A stretch of 64,000 nucleotides of DNA from Pseudomonadota bacterium. Its GTDB lineage: Bacteria > Pseudomonadota > Alphaproteobacteria > Rhizobiales > Tepidamorphaceae. Shown here one piece after another: positions 32,262 through 41,043 of this stretch. A program made the position numbers and the translations under genes. The first letter of the stretch is position 1. Each line of letters starts with the position of its first letter. The notes below the pieces were generated by a model. It was given only the letters and a program-made list of their open reading frames with translations. It searched no databases and was not told where the DNA came from. The DNA lies in contig JAEWYT010000049.1 of assembly GCA_023458595.1 (NCBI GenBank), positions 3,319 to 67,318 of the forward strand. The letters run 5' to 3'.

Positions 32262-32290
32262 CTTATAGCGGGCCCGTCCGGCGCTCGCAA
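32262..32290 (-). promoter_or_regulatory. ndk promoter
   Basis: On the minus strand: TTGCGA (32290..32285), 17-nt spacer, TATAAG (32267..32262). Good sigma-70 type match with ideal spacing; start expected near 32254, about 50 nt before the ndk ATG. Confidence 0.65.
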
Positions 32291-32389
32291 GCGGGGACGG
32301 GAAGGTCCGGCGCGCCCGGCTCGCGCGGCTTTACGGTCGGCCGTTTTAATGTCAGTATTATTTACCTATTTTGCGGAGAGGTTCGTTTC

Positions 32390-32899
32390 ATGAAATCGCC
32401 TTTCGGGATGATGGCGGGCTACAACGCCTGGGCAAACGGACGGATCTACGACGCGGCGGGGCGATTGCCCGACGCCGTCTACCGCAAGGAGCACGGCGCC
32501 TTCTTCGGCTCGATCCACCGCACCCTCAACCACATCCTCGTCGGCGACCGCATCTGGATGGGCCGCTTCACCGGCACCGGCGGGGCGCCGACCAGGCTCG
32601 ACGCGGTCCTGTTCGACGATTTCGCCGAGTTGCGGCTCGCCCGCGAGGCGGAGGACGCCCGCATCGCGGGCTATATCGGGTCGCTCGGGGAAAGCGACCT
32701 CGCCGGCCGCTTCCGCTATCGCACGATCTCGAGCCCGGCCGACATCGAGCAGCCACTGGCGCCGGCGCTGACGCATTTCTTCAACCACCAGACCCACCAC
32801 CGCGGCCAGGTGCATTGCCTGCTCACGCAGCTTGCCGGCGAGGCGCCGTCGCTCGACCTGATCATGTATCAGCGGGAAACCGGCGACGGGATGCGCTGA
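32390..32899 (+). CDS. DinB/YfiT family metal-binding protein
   Basis: 169 aa four-helix-bundle protein of the DinB superfamily. Likely metal ligands are the His of RTLNHILVGDRIWMGR and the HHRGQVH motif near the C-terminus. Related proteins are often thiol-dependent transferases or unknown. Strong local features: GAGAGG 8 nt before ATG 32390 and an A/T-rich stretch just upstream. Divergent from ndk (186 nt apart). No specific function can be assigned. Confidence 0.87.
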   Translation: MKSPFGMMAGYNAWANGRIYDAAGRLPDAVYRKEHGAFFGSIHRTLNHILVGDRIWMGRFTGTGGAPTRLDAVLFDDFAELRLAREAEDARIAGYIGSLGESDLAGRFRYRTISSPADIEQPLAPALTHFFNHQTHHRGQVHCLLTQLAGEAPSLDLIMYQRETGDGMR

Positions 32900-32902
32900 C
32901 CG

Positions 32903-33364
32903 CTAGTCGCCGTACTTGCCGCCGGTGCCGCCGGAGATGCTCACCTTCTCGCCGGCGAGCGGCTTGCCGCCGGTCGTCACGTAGACCAGGTTGAGAATGT
33001 CGGCCTGGACGGGGTGCGGCACGACGAAGTTGAGCCAGCGGTTCTCGCCGGGCGCCGGGCAGTCCGAACGCTCCAGCGTGACGATCACGCGGGCGGCGCG
33101 CAGGGAGTTCAGCACCCGCGGATAGGGCGGCGGGTCGTCGAGCCGGGCGCCGACGAGCGTCATGCAGGCGAGATCGCCCGGCAGCAGCGCTGCGACATGG
33201 ACCGGCCGGCCGCCGGAAAGATTGGCCGGATCGTCCGGGCCGGTCACATAGGCGTAGGTCACGCCCCAGAACGGCGGCGCGGCGACGGCGGCGACCGCGG
33301 AGGCCGCCACGACCGACGCGGCGGCAAGGAGACTGCGGAAACCCGGCAGATTCGAAAGCGGCAT
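32903..33364 (-). CDS. small secreted protein, unknown (paralogue of the next)
   Basis: 153 aa. Signal peptide (RSLLAAASVVAASAVAAVA, cut before APPFWG). The mature chain is beta-rich with two cysteines (DLACMTL, RSDCPAPG). The last third shows R-x-I-V-T-L, Cys, then ILNLVYVTTGGKPLAGEKVS, which parallels the following gene. ATG 33364 has GAGGG 6 nt upstream; an earlier ATG at 33394 gives a less typical signal peptide. Same strand as the paralogue, 90 nt apart. No known family recognised. Confidence 0.72.
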   Translation of the reverse strand: MPLSNLPGFRSLLAAASVVAASAVAAVAAPPFWGVTYAYVTGPDDPANLSGGRPVHVAALLPGDLACMTLVGARLDDPPPYPRVLNSLRAARVIVTLERSDCPAPGENRWLNFVVPHPVQADILNLVYVTTGGKPLAGEKVSISGGTGGKYGD

Positions 33365-33454
33365 ACACGCCCTCACAGATTCGACACGCGCCACTATGGC
33401 ACGACTTGGGCCGCCAGCGCGATGCGACGGCCCGTCCGGCGTTCGTCTGGCAGA

Positions 33455-33835
33455 CTAAAATGTCGAGATTGCGATTTTCTCAACCTTCAGAATGCGGCCC
33501 TGCGGATTGACGAAGAAAATCTGGATCAGTTCGGTGTCGAGCCCGGCGGTGAGGGTCACTATGCGGCGGACATTGCGGCTCTTGCCGCACCCCTTCGGAT
33601 TGGGACCGATGACGATCGTGACCGGAATCACCCGTGGCGCGACGCCGCGCCCCGGCGGCACGCCGCGATTCGCCGCGAGCGCGGCCTGGCATGCGTCGGC
33701 GGCGGCGAAATTGGCGTCGAGCCGGATCACCGTGGGCGAGCCGTTCCAGTAGCGCGCGAAGCTGCCGGTCTCCGCCGAAGCCGGGAAAGGCAGGGCGAAC
33801 AGCAGCGCGACGAGGGCGATTGCGACAGGGCGCAT
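33455..33835 (-). CDS. small secreted protein, unknown (paralogue of the preceding entry)
   Basis: 126 aa. Signal peptide (AIALVALLFALPFPASA), then a mature part with two cysteines (ADACQAAL, PKGCGKSR). The C-terminal half reads VTIVIG ... Cys ... RRIVTLTA ... LIQIFFVNPQGRILKVEKIAIS, echoing the downstream neighbour in strand pattern and in the closing EK-x-x-IS. GGAGGAGG lies 7 nt before ATG 33835. The two genes may be an ancient tandem duplication. Role unknown. Confidence 0.72.
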   Translation of the reverse strand: MRPVAIALVALLFALPFPASAETGSFARYWNGSPTVIRLDANFAAADACQAALAANRGVPPGRGVAPRVIPVTIVIGPNPKGCGKSRNVRRIVTLTAGLDTELIQIFFVNPQGRILKVEKIAISTF

Positions 33836-33982
33836 GGCGGTGCCTCCTCCGACAACTCGTCCGGCGCCCCCTCGCCGTCCGCGCCGACAATAGCAGCGGT
33901 CGCCGCCGGATTGTATCGCCCCTGCGCGCGAAAATGGGGCCGGCCCTTGTCGAAGACGCACCCAGAAGGCAAATAGGCGCCC

Positions 33983-35860
33983 ATGTTGCAGATCGCCGAC
34001 CTCACCTACCGCATCGCCGGCCGCACCTTGCTGGACGGGGCCACCGTGACCCTGCCCACGGGCTCGCGCGCGGGCCTGGTCGGACGCAACGGCACCGGCA
34101 AGACGACCCTGTTCCGCCTTCTGCTGGGCGAAATCTCCCCGGAATCCGGATCGATCGGATTTCCGGCGAACGCGCGGATCGGCACCGTCGAGCAGGAAGC
34201 GCCGGCCGGGCCGACGTCGCTGATCGACTTCGTGCTTTCGGCGGATACCGAGCGCACGCAGCTCATGGCGGAGGCCGAGACGTCGCAGGACGGAGCCCGG
34301 ATCGGCGAGATCCATGCCCGCCTCGGCGAGATCGACGCCTATTCGGCGGAATCCCGCGCCGCCCGCATCCTGTCCGGCCTCGGCTTCGACCATGCCGCGC
34401 AGCAGCGGCCGCTGGATTCCTATTCGGGCGGCTGGCGGATGCGCGTCGCGCTCGCCGCCGTGCTGTTCACCGAGCCGGACCTGCTGCTCCTCGACGAGCC
34501 GACCAACTACCTCGACCTGGAAGGCACGCTGTGGCTAGAGACCTATCTCGCGCGCTATCCGCATTCGATGATCGTCATCAGCCACGACCGGGACCTGCTG
34601 AACACCTCGGTCGACACGATCGTCCACCTGGATCAGACCAAGTTCACCCTCTATCGCGGCTCCTACGACCAGTTCGAGCGCCAGCGGCGGGAGAAGCAGG
34701 TGCTCGCGGAGAAGGCGCGCAGGAAGCAGGACGAGCAGCGCAAGCACATGCAGGCCTTCGTCGACCGGTTCCGCTACAAGGCCTCCAAGGCGCGTCAGGC
34801 GCAGAGCCGGCTCAAGGCCCTGGCGAAGCTTCAGCCGATCGACGCCATCGTCGACGGAACCATCATCCCTTTCCGCTTTCCCTCGCCGGAAAAGCCCCTC
34901 GCCTCGCCGATCGTCCAGCTCGACGACGTGGCGGTCGGCTACGGCGAAAAGCCCGTGCTCAGCCACATCAACCTGAGGCTCGATCACGACGATCGCATCG
35001 GCCTGCTCGGCTCCAACGGAAACGGCAAGAGCACGCTCGCCAAGTTGTTGTCGGGCCGACTGAAATCCTGCGACGGCAGGATGCATGCGGCAGACAAGCT
35101 GTCCGTGGGCTTCTTCGCCCAGCATCAGCTCGACGAGTTGTCCGGGGAGATGTCGCCCTACGAACAAGTGCGCCGGCTGATGCCCGACGCGAAGGAGCCC
35201 GAGGTGCGCTCGAAGGTCGCGCAGCTCGGATTCAGCTACGAAAAGGCGGATATTCCCGCCAGGAAGCTGTCCGGCGGCGAAAAGGCGCGGCTTCTGCTCG
35301 GTCTCGCGACCTTCTTCGGTCCGCATCTGCTCATTCTCGACGAGCCGACGAACCATCTCGACGTCGACGCGCGCGAGGCGCTGGTGCAGGCGCTCGCGGA
35401 CTACGAAGGGGCGGTGATCGTCATCAGCCACGACCGGCATCTCCTCGAGACGACGGTGGATCGCCTCTGGCTGGTGGCCGGCGGAACGGTCGTGCCGTTC
35501 GACGGCGACATGGAGGACTACCGCCGGCGGGTTCTGTCGGGCGACGAGTCGGTGCCGGAGACCAGGGAAACGGTCGTCATCGCCGCAAACCGCAACGACC
35601 AGCGCCGCTCCGCCGCGCAGAAGCGCGCCGAGCTGCAGCCGTTGCGCAACAAGCAGAAGGCCGCCGAGAAGCGGATCGAGACGCTGCAGTCGCTGATCAC
35701 CGAACTCGACCGCTTCCTCGCTGATCCCGCGCTGTTCGCCAGGGACCCCGCCAAGGGCGCCGACCTCTCACGCGACCGCGCCCGCGCCGTCGAGGCGCTG
35801 GCGGCCGCCGAGGAGGAATGGCTGGAGGCCGGCACCGCGCTCGAGGAAGCGGCGGGTTAG
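33983..35860 (+). CDS. ABC-F family ATPase (YheS-like)
   Basis: 625 aa with two fused ABC ATPase domains and no membrane segment. These act on the ribosome as translation factors. Domain 1: Walker A GLVGRNGTGKTTL, signature SYSGGWRMR, Walker B LLLLDEPTNYLDLEG. A linker helical arm (RRKQDEQRKHMQAFVDRFRY) follows, then domain 2: GLLGSNGNGKSTL, KLSGGEKARLLLG, LLILDEPTNHLDVD. A C-terminal coiled-coil (~540..625) fits the YheS subgroup. The match to E. coli YheS is close over the first domain. Convergent overlap of 4 nt with the methyltransferase. Confidence 0.92.
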   Translation: MLQIADLTYRIAGRTLLDGATVTLPTGSRAGLVGRNGTGKTTLFRLLLGEISPESGSIGFPANARIGTVEQEAPAGPTSLIDFVLSADTERTQLMAEAETSQDGARIGEIHARLGEIDAYSAESRAARILSGLGFDHAAQQRPLDSYSGGWRMRVALAAVLFTEPDLLLLDEPTNYLDLEGTLWLETYLARYPHSMIVISHDRDLLNTSVDTIVHLDQTKFTLYRGSYDQFERQRREKQVLAEKARRKQDEQRKHMQAFVDRFRYKASKARQAQSRLKALAKLQPIDAIVDGTIIPFRFPSPEKPLASPIVQLDDVAVGYGEKPVLSHINLRLDHDDRIGLLGSNGNGKSTLAKLLSGRLKSCDGRMHAADKLSVGFFAQHQLDELSGEMSPYEQVRRLMPDAKEPEVRSKVAQLGFSYEKADIPARKLSGGEKARLLLGLATFFGPHLLILDEPTNHLDVDAREALVQALADYEGAVIVISHDRHLLETTVDRLWLVAGGTVVPFDGDMEDYRRRVLSGDESVPETRETVVIAANRNDQRRSAAQKRAELQPLRNKQKAAEKRIETLQSLITELDRFLADPALFARDPAKGADLSRDRARAVEALAAAEEEWLEAGTALEEAAG

Positions 35861-36498
35861 AGCCGCTCGTAGACGGCGACGAAATGCCGGCGGGCGCTTT
35901 CGCCGAGCCGCACATCCTCGAACGAAAGCTCCGCCAGCCCGGCCGCCCTGAAGCCTTCGAGTTCCGACTTCGCCAGAGGCCAGGGCGGGCCGCTCGCCGG
36001 TTCGTTCTCGTCGCGGGCCATGCAGACGACGACGACACGGCCGCCAGGCGCGACCAGCCCGGCCACCGCAGCCAGCGCTTGCTGGCGCAGATCGGCCGGC
36101 AGCGCCTGGAGGGTGTAGACCTCGCCGACGAGACCAAAGGCGCCCGACCACTCCGCCGGAAGGGCGAAGAGGTCGGCGACGCGGTACTTCACGCGCGATC
36201 GCGGGAACCGGCGTTTCGCCCAGTCGACCGCGCTCGCCGACAGGTCGAAGGCCGTCACCTCGTAGCCGAGGCCCGCGAGGAACTCGGCGTTGTCGCCGAG
36301 GCCGCAGCCGACGTCGATCGCGCGGCCCTCGTGCCCGGACGACGCCTTCGCCCAGTGTTTCAGGCCCGGATGCGGGCCGGGGCGCGACCAGGGCACGTTC
36401 CCGGCATCGCCGCCGGCACGGCTGTAGAGCTCCTCGAACCAGGCGAGCCGCTCGTTCCTTCCGCTCTGGCCCGGCCCGCCCTCGTCCGGCCCGCTCAC
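35857..36498 (-). CDS. SAM-dependent methyltransferase
   Basis: 213 aa class I methyltransferase. SAM-binding motif I is RAIDVGCGLGDNAEFLAG, followed by VTAFDLSASAVDWAKRRFP and later LVAPGGRVVVVCMA. The substrate is unknown; by layout it resembles the small-molecule or thiopurine/tellurite-type methyltransferases. It begins at GTG 36498, overlapping the holC stop as GTGA, so it is the third gene of a pepA-holC-methyltransferase operon. Its 3' end overlaps the ABC-F gene end. Confidence 0.85.
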   Translation of the reverse strand: MSGPDEGGPGQSGRNERLAWFEELYSRAGGDAGNVPWSRPGPHPGLKHWAKASSGHEGRAIDVGCGLGDNAEFLAGLGYEVTAFDLSASAVDWAKRRFPRSRVKYRVADLFALPAEWSGAFGLVGEVYTLQALPADLRQQALAAVAGLVAPGGRVVVVCMARDENEPASGPPWPLAKSELEGFRAAGLAELSFEDVRLGESARRHFVAVYERL

Positions 36499-36944
36499 GC
36501 CTTGCGCTCCCAGCGGCCGGCGTCGTTCTGCTGCCAGTAGGTCACCGCGTGGCCCTGCCCGCTCGCCTGCTTCCAGTGCACGCGCGCCTGGGCGACCGCG
36601 TCGGAGTCGCGCCCGTCGAAGATGAAGATCGCCCGCTGGTAGCCGGCAAGGTCGGGCGGCTCGGCTCCGTCGATCAGGAAGCGGACCGTGGCGTCGTTGA
36701 GGTTGTCGGTGTCGGTCGTCAGGTAGATCGGCTGGAACGCCGGATCGCCGTCGGCGACGGTGCCGTGCGGGAGGAAGGAATCCTCCCGGTAGGTCCACAA
36801 GACGCCGTCGATCGCGTCGAGCCGCTCCGGCGAGCCGCCCTGCACCACCGCCTTCCAGCCCCGCTCGAGGCACTTCTCCAGGAGCGCCGGCAGCACCGCC
36901 TCCAGCGGGCGGCGTTCGAGATGGTAGAACAGGACCTCGGTCAT
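36495..36944 (-). CDS. holC: DNA polymerase III chi subunit
   Basis: 149 aa. Accessory subunit of the clamp loader that links it to single-stranded DNA-binding protein. Typical start TEVLFYHLERRPLEAVLPALL, then a Rossmann-like fold: LWTYREDSFLPHGTVADG, PIYLTTDTDNLNDATVRFLI and AIFIFDGRDSDAVAQAR. The end HWKQASGQGHAVTYWQQN is the family signature. It follows pepA by 29 nt on the minus strand, an arrangement conserved in many proteobacteria. Confidence 0.92.
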   Translation of the reverse strand: MTEVLFYHLERRPLEAVLPALLEKCLERGWKAVVQGGSPERLDAIDGVLWTYREDSFLPHGTVADGDPAFQPIYLTTDTDNLNDATVRFLIDGAEPPDLAGYQRAIFIFDGRDSDAVAQARVHWKQASGQGHAVTYWQQNDAGRWERKA

Positions 36945-36973
36945 CGCCCTCTCATCCGGCCGGGCCGGTGCGC

Positions 36974-38485
36974 TCAGCCCTCGTAGTTGTCGGCGACGAG
37001 CCGGTCGAGCAGCGCGACGCCGTAGCCGGACGCCCAGCTCCTGTTCACGTCGGTCTGCGGCGAGGCCATGCCGGTGCCGGCGATGTCGAGATGCGCCCAG
37101 GGAATCGCGTCGTCGACGAAGCGCTTGAGGAACTGCGCGGCCGTGATCGAGCCGGCGTAGCGGCCACCGGTGTTCTTGATGTCGGCGAACCTCGAATCGA
37201 TCATCTTGTCGTACTCGGCCCCCAGCGGCATCCGCCAGACCTTCTCGCCGGTCGCCGTGCCCGCGGCCGTCAGGCGCGCGGCGAGCTCGTCGTCGTTGCA
37301 GAACATGCCCGCATACTCGTGGCCGAGCGCGACGATGATCGCACCGGTCAGCGTCGCCAGATCGACGATGAAGGCCGGCTTGAACTTCTTCTGCACGTAG
37401 GTCAGCGCATCGGCGAGCACCAGACGCCCTTCCGCATCGGTGTTGATGACCTCGATCGTCTGGCCCGACATCGAGGTGACGATGTCGCCGGGACGCTGCG
37501 CCTTGCCGTCGGGCATGTTCTCGACGAGGCCGATGACGCCGACCGCATCGACCTTCGCCTTGCGGGCGGCGAGCGCGTGCATGAGGCCGACGACGCAGGC
37601 GGCGCCGGCCATGTCGCCCTTCATGTCCTCCATTCCGGCGGCCGGCTTGATGGAGATGCCGCCGGTATCGAAGACGACGCCCTTGCCGACGAAGACGACG
37701 GGCTTCTTCTTCGAGGACTTGCCGAGGCCGTTCCAGCGCATGACGACGAGGCGGCTCTCGCGCTCGCTGCCCTGCCCGACCCCGAGCAGCGCGTCCATGC
37801 CGAGCTTCGCCATCTCCTTCTCGCCGAGCACGGTCACGCCGACGCCGAGAGATGACAAGCCCTTGGCGCGCTTGGCGAATTCGTCCGGGCTGAGGACGTT
37901 GGCGGGCTCGTTGACGAGATCGCGGGCGATCAGGGTGCCGTCGCTCACCGCGTCCAGGACCGAGAAGGCCTTGCGGGCGGCGGCGTGGTCGTCGGTGGCG
38001 ATCACGATCGCGGCGGGCGGGGTCTTCGGCTTGTCGTCGTCGGATTTCTTCTTCTTGTAGCGGTCGAACCGGTAGGCGGAGAGCTTGGCGCCGACGCCCA
38101 GCAGCGCGGCGGCGTTCGCGCCCGGCGACTTGCCGTCGGCGAGTTGCATCACGACCGTCGCGGCCGAGACGCCGTTGGCGAGCCGCGCGGCGACCGCGCC
38201 GCCGATGTTCCGCCAGTCGAGATCGCCGAGCTTGGCCGGGTCGCCGGTGCCCACCACCAGGATCCGGTCGAGCTTCGGCTCGGCGGGCCCGAAGACCTCC
38301 AGGAACGTCTTCGATTTGCCGGTGAAGTCGGCTGCCTTGGCGGCGCGCGACAGGGCGCCCCCGGTCGCGGTGTCCAGGGCCTTGCCGACGGGTCCAAACG
38401 CCGCTCCGTCGCCGGCGAACAGCACGGCAACGCCCTTTTCGGGGGCGGACAGCTTCGAAAAACTCACTTTCGGCAGGTTCGACAT
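36974..38485 (-). CDS. pepA: leucyl aminopeptidase (cytosol aminopeptidase, M17)
   Basis: 503 aa. Removes N-terminal residues from peptides using two metal ions; some PepA proteins also bind DNA. The C-terminal catalytic domain is complete: VFVGKGVVFDTGGISIKP (metal/substrate Lys, Asp), MKGDMAGAACVVG, VINTDAEGRLVLADALTY (NTDAEGRL signature), VDLATLTGAI and AHLDIAGTGM. The N-terminal ~180 residues are the usual variable domain. First gene of a minus-strand operon with holC and the methyltransferase, divergent from lptF. Confidence 0.95.
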   Translation of the reverse strand: MSNLPKVSFSKLSAPEKGVAVLFAGDGAAFGPVGKALDTATGGALSRAAKAADFTGKSKTFLEVFGPAEPKLDRILVVGTGDPAKLGDLDWRNIGGAVAARLANGVSAATVVMQLADGKSPGANAAALLGVGAKLSAYRFDRYKKKKSDDDKPKTPPAAIVIATDDHAAARKAFSVLDAVSDGTLIARDLVNEPANVLSPDEFAKRAKGLSSLGVGVTVLGEKEMAKLGMDALLGVGQGSERESRLVVMRWNGLGKSSKKKPVVFVGKGVVFDTGGISIKPAAGMEDMKGDMAGAACVVGLMHALAARKAKVDAVGVIGLVENMPDGKAQRPGDIVTSMSGQTIEVINTDAEGRLVLADALTYVQKKFKPAFIVDLATLTGAIIVALGHEYAGMFCNDDELAARLTAAGTATGEKVWRMPLGAEYDKMIDSRFADIKNTGGRYAGSITAAQFLKRFVDDAIPWAHLDIAGTGMASPQTDVNRSWASGYGVALLDRLVADNYEG

Positions 38486-38513
38486 GGCGGAGAAGCCTCG
38501 GCTGGTTCAAATG

Positions 38514-38529
38514 TGTTACGCGATGTTAC
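38514..38529. repeat. 10-bp-period direct repeat TGTTAC in the pepA/lptF intergenic region
   Basis: TGTTAC (38514..38519), GCGA, TGTTAC (38524..38529). The one-helical-turn spacing suggests a response-regulator-type binding site upstream of pepA and of the divergent lpt operon. The rest of the 238-nt gap (38486..38723) shows no clear promoter by eye. Confidence 0.4.
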
Positions 38530-38723
38530 AATCGCTTGATCGTTCGAGCGTCTCCCAATACACCATCCCAAGGAACGGTGCGAGTGGCGGCGCCCGGACC
38601 GGTGAATCGGCAGGGGGATGGGAAGGCACGAAAATGGCCCATTCTTGCCATCAACACCGACTACCCGAATGCAGTGCCGGCGCTCGCCGGCGCGAGTGCG
38701 AAGCGCGTTGAGGCTCCAGGCGG

Positions 38724-39953
38724 ATGAACCTGATCGGTCGGTACATATTCCGCATCGTCGCCAGCGCCTTCGTGATCACGCTCCTGGTGCTGACCGGCGT
38801 CGTCTGGGTGACGCAGGCGCTGAAGGAAATCGACCTCCTCACCACCCAGGGCCAGACGCTCTTCCTGTTCCTCTACATGACGATGCTGGCGCTGCCCGCG
38901 CTGATCATGGTGATCGCGCCGGTGGCGCTGTTCATCGCCTGCCTCTACGCCCTCAACCGCATCAACGCCGACAGCGAGCTCGTCATCATCCACGCCGCCG
39001 GCTCGTCGCCCTGGCTCGTCTACAAGCCGTTCGTCCTGCTGGGGATATTCGTCACCGTTCTCACCGGCTTCATCAGCCTCTACGTGATGCCGGAAAGCGC
39101 GCGGACGCTGCGCAACACGATCGCCCAGATCCGCGCCGACGTCCTCACCTACATCGTCACCGAGGGCCTGTTCACCACCGTCGAGGACGGCCTGACCTTC
39201 CATATCCGCGACCGCAATCCCGACGGCACGCTCGCCGGCCTGATGGTCCACGACGAGCGCGATCCCGGCAAGGTGATGACCTACCTCGCCGAGGAGGGCC
39301 GGATCGTGCGCAACGGCGAGCGGGCCTACCTGACGATGTCGCGGGGCAGCATGCACCAGCAGGAAGGCAAGCCGGAGGAGATGAAGATCATCAACTTCGA
39401 CCGGTACATCTTCGACCTTTCGAACCTGACGCTGGGCAGCGGCAAGGTGGAATACCGGCCGCGCGAGATGCGCATGTCGGAGCTGCTCGACCCCGATCCG
39501 AACGACACCTACTACCAGCAGTTCCCCGGCAAGTACCGCGAGGAGATTCACGAGCGCTTCTCGAGCATCCTCTATCCGCTCGCCTTCGTGTTCATAACGC
39601 TGGCCACGCTCGGCTACCCGCGCACCAACCGCACCGGGCGCGGCAACTCGATCGTGCTGGCAATCATCGCCATGGCGGTGCTGCGCACGGTCGGCTTCAG
39701 CGCGGCTAACCTCGCCGTGCGCGAGGCCTGGGCGGTCATCCCGATGTATCTCACCCCAATCGTCGGCATCGCCGGCGCGGCCTGGATGGCGTTCGGCCAG
39801 GGCCGGCGGATGGCGCTGATCGCCGATTCGATCCCGATGCCCAAGATCAGCATGGGCGACCTGAGCCCGGCGCGGGTCTGGGCGCACGTCTCCGCGACGG
39901 CGGCCGATTTCATGCACCGCACGGGCCTCGACGGCCGGAGGGCGTCGCGGTGA
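38724..39953 (+). CDS. lptF: LPS export permease LptF
   Basis: 409 aa. Inner-membrane permease of the LptBFG complex that extracts LPS for transport to the outer membrane. Six membrane helices: three in the first ~130 residues (SAFVITLLVLTGVVWVT, LALPALIMVIAPVALFI, FVLLGIFVTVLTGFISL), a periplasmic jellyroll-like domain (~135..275), then three more from YPLAFVFITLATLGYP onward. The coupling-helix motif around NADSELVIIHAAG is typical. Overlaps lptG by 4 nt (GTGA). Confidence 0.93.
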   Translation: MNLIGRYIFRIVASAFVITLLVLTGVVWVTQALKEIDLLTTQGQTLFLFLYMTMLALPALIMVIAPVALFIACLYALNRINADSELVIIHAAGSSPWLVYKPFVLLGIFVTVLTGFISLYVMPESARTLRNTIAQIRADVLTYIVTEGLFTTVEDGLTFHIRDRNPDGTLAGLMVHDERDPGKVMTYLAEEGRIVRNGERAYLTMSRGSMHQQEGKPEEMKIINFDRYIFDLSNLTLGSGKVEYRPREMRMSELLDPDPNDTYYQQFPGKYREEIHERFSSILYPLAFVFITLATLGYPRTNRTGRGNSIVLAIIAMAVLRTVGFSAANLAVREAWAVIPMYLTPIVGIAGAAWMAFGQGRRMALIADSIPMPKISMGDLSPARVWAHVSATAADFMHRTGLDGRRASR

Positions 39954-41041
39954 TTTTCGACAAGACCATCGCGACGTACCTGTCCAGGCGGTTCATCCTG
40001 AACCTGCTCGGCGTGTTCGGCACGTGCGTCGCGCTGATCTTTCTGGTCGACACGGTCGAGAACCTGCGGCGGGCCGGCAACCACGACGTCGGCTTCGACG
40101 TCGTGCTGCTCCTGTCGATCTACCGGCTGCCGTCGCTGACGGAGCTGGTGCTGCCGTTCTCCGTGCTTTTCGCCGCCATGATGACGTTCCTGACGCTGAC
40201 GAAGAGCCTGGAACTGGTGGTGGCGCGCTCGGTCGGCCTGTCGGTCTGGCAGTTCAGCGCGCCGACCCTGGTGATCGCCCTGGTCGTGGGGATCGGCGCG
40301 ACGACGCTCTACAATCCGCTCGCCGCCGACTTCAAGGCGCGGCACGAGGCGCTGTTCGAGGAATCGTTCGGCGACTATTCGGGACCCCTGGCCTATGGCG
40401 GGCGGGCGGTGTGGCTGCGGCAGGACGGCGTGGACGGGCAATCGGTCCTGCACGCCAAGAGCGCCGCGCCGAACGGATGGAGGCTGCGGTCGGTGACGGC
40501 CATCGTCTTCAACGAGGACGGCGGCTTCCGCGAGCGATTCGAGGCGAAATCGGCGATCCTCGAGGACGGGCGCTGGCGGCTCAACAACGGCTGGCTGATC
40601 CAGCCCGGGATGGCGCCCCAGTTCCACCGGTCCTATCTGCTCAGCACATACCTCACGAAGACCCAGGTCTCCGACCGCCTCGCCTCGGCGGAAACGATCT
40701 CGTTCTGGGACCTTCCGAACCAGATCGATATCGCCAAAAAGGCCGGTTTGCCCGCGATTCAGTACCAGCTCCAGTACCAGACGCTCTTAGCGCGTCCTTT
40801 ACTCCTGTGCGCGATGGTTCTGATCGCCGCTACTGTGTCGCTTCGCGTGTTCCGGTTCGGCAATATCGGACGGATGATTCTCGGTGGCGTGGTTGCGGGC
40901 TTCGTGCTTTATGTGATTACCAAACTCGTGGGGGATCTCGGCGCCGCTGGAGCGGTGACGCCGTTCGCTGCTGCATGGACGCCGCCTCTGGTGGCCATGC
41001 TCATCGGAACGACAGTGTTGTTGTACCAGGAAGACGGCTAG
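39950..41041 (+). CDS. lptG: LPS export permease LptG
   Basis: 363 aa. Partner of LptF in the LptBFG transporter. Three N-terminal helices (LLGVFGTCVALIFLVDTVENL and SLTELVLPFSVLFAAMMTFL), the coupling segment SLELVVARSVGLSVWQF, a periplasmic beta domain with LENDG-like repeats, then LLLCAMVLIAATVSLRVFRFG and VVAGFVLYVITKLVGDLG. Starts at GTG 39950. The lptF-lptG-lptD order is usual in alphaproteobacteria; lptA/lptC are not in the window. Confidence 0.93.
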   Translation: MIFDKTIATYLSRRFILNLLGVFGTCVALIFLVDTVENLRRAGNHDVGFDVVLLLSIYRLPSLTELVLPFSVLFAAMMTFLTLTKSLELVVARSVGLSVWQFSAPTLVIALVVGIGATTLYNPLAADFKARHEALFEESFGDYSGPLAYGGRAVWLRQDGVDGQSVLHAKSAAPNGWRLRSVTAIVFNEDGGFRERFEAKSAILEDGRWRLNNGWLIQPGMAPQFHRSYLLSTYLTKTQVSDRLASAETISFWDLPNQIDIAKKAGLPAIQYQLQYQTLLARPLLLCAMVLIAATVSLRVFRFGNIGRMILGGVVAGFVLYVITKLVGDLGAAGAVTPFAAAWTPPLVAMLIGTTVLLYQEDG

Positions 41042-41043
41042 TG

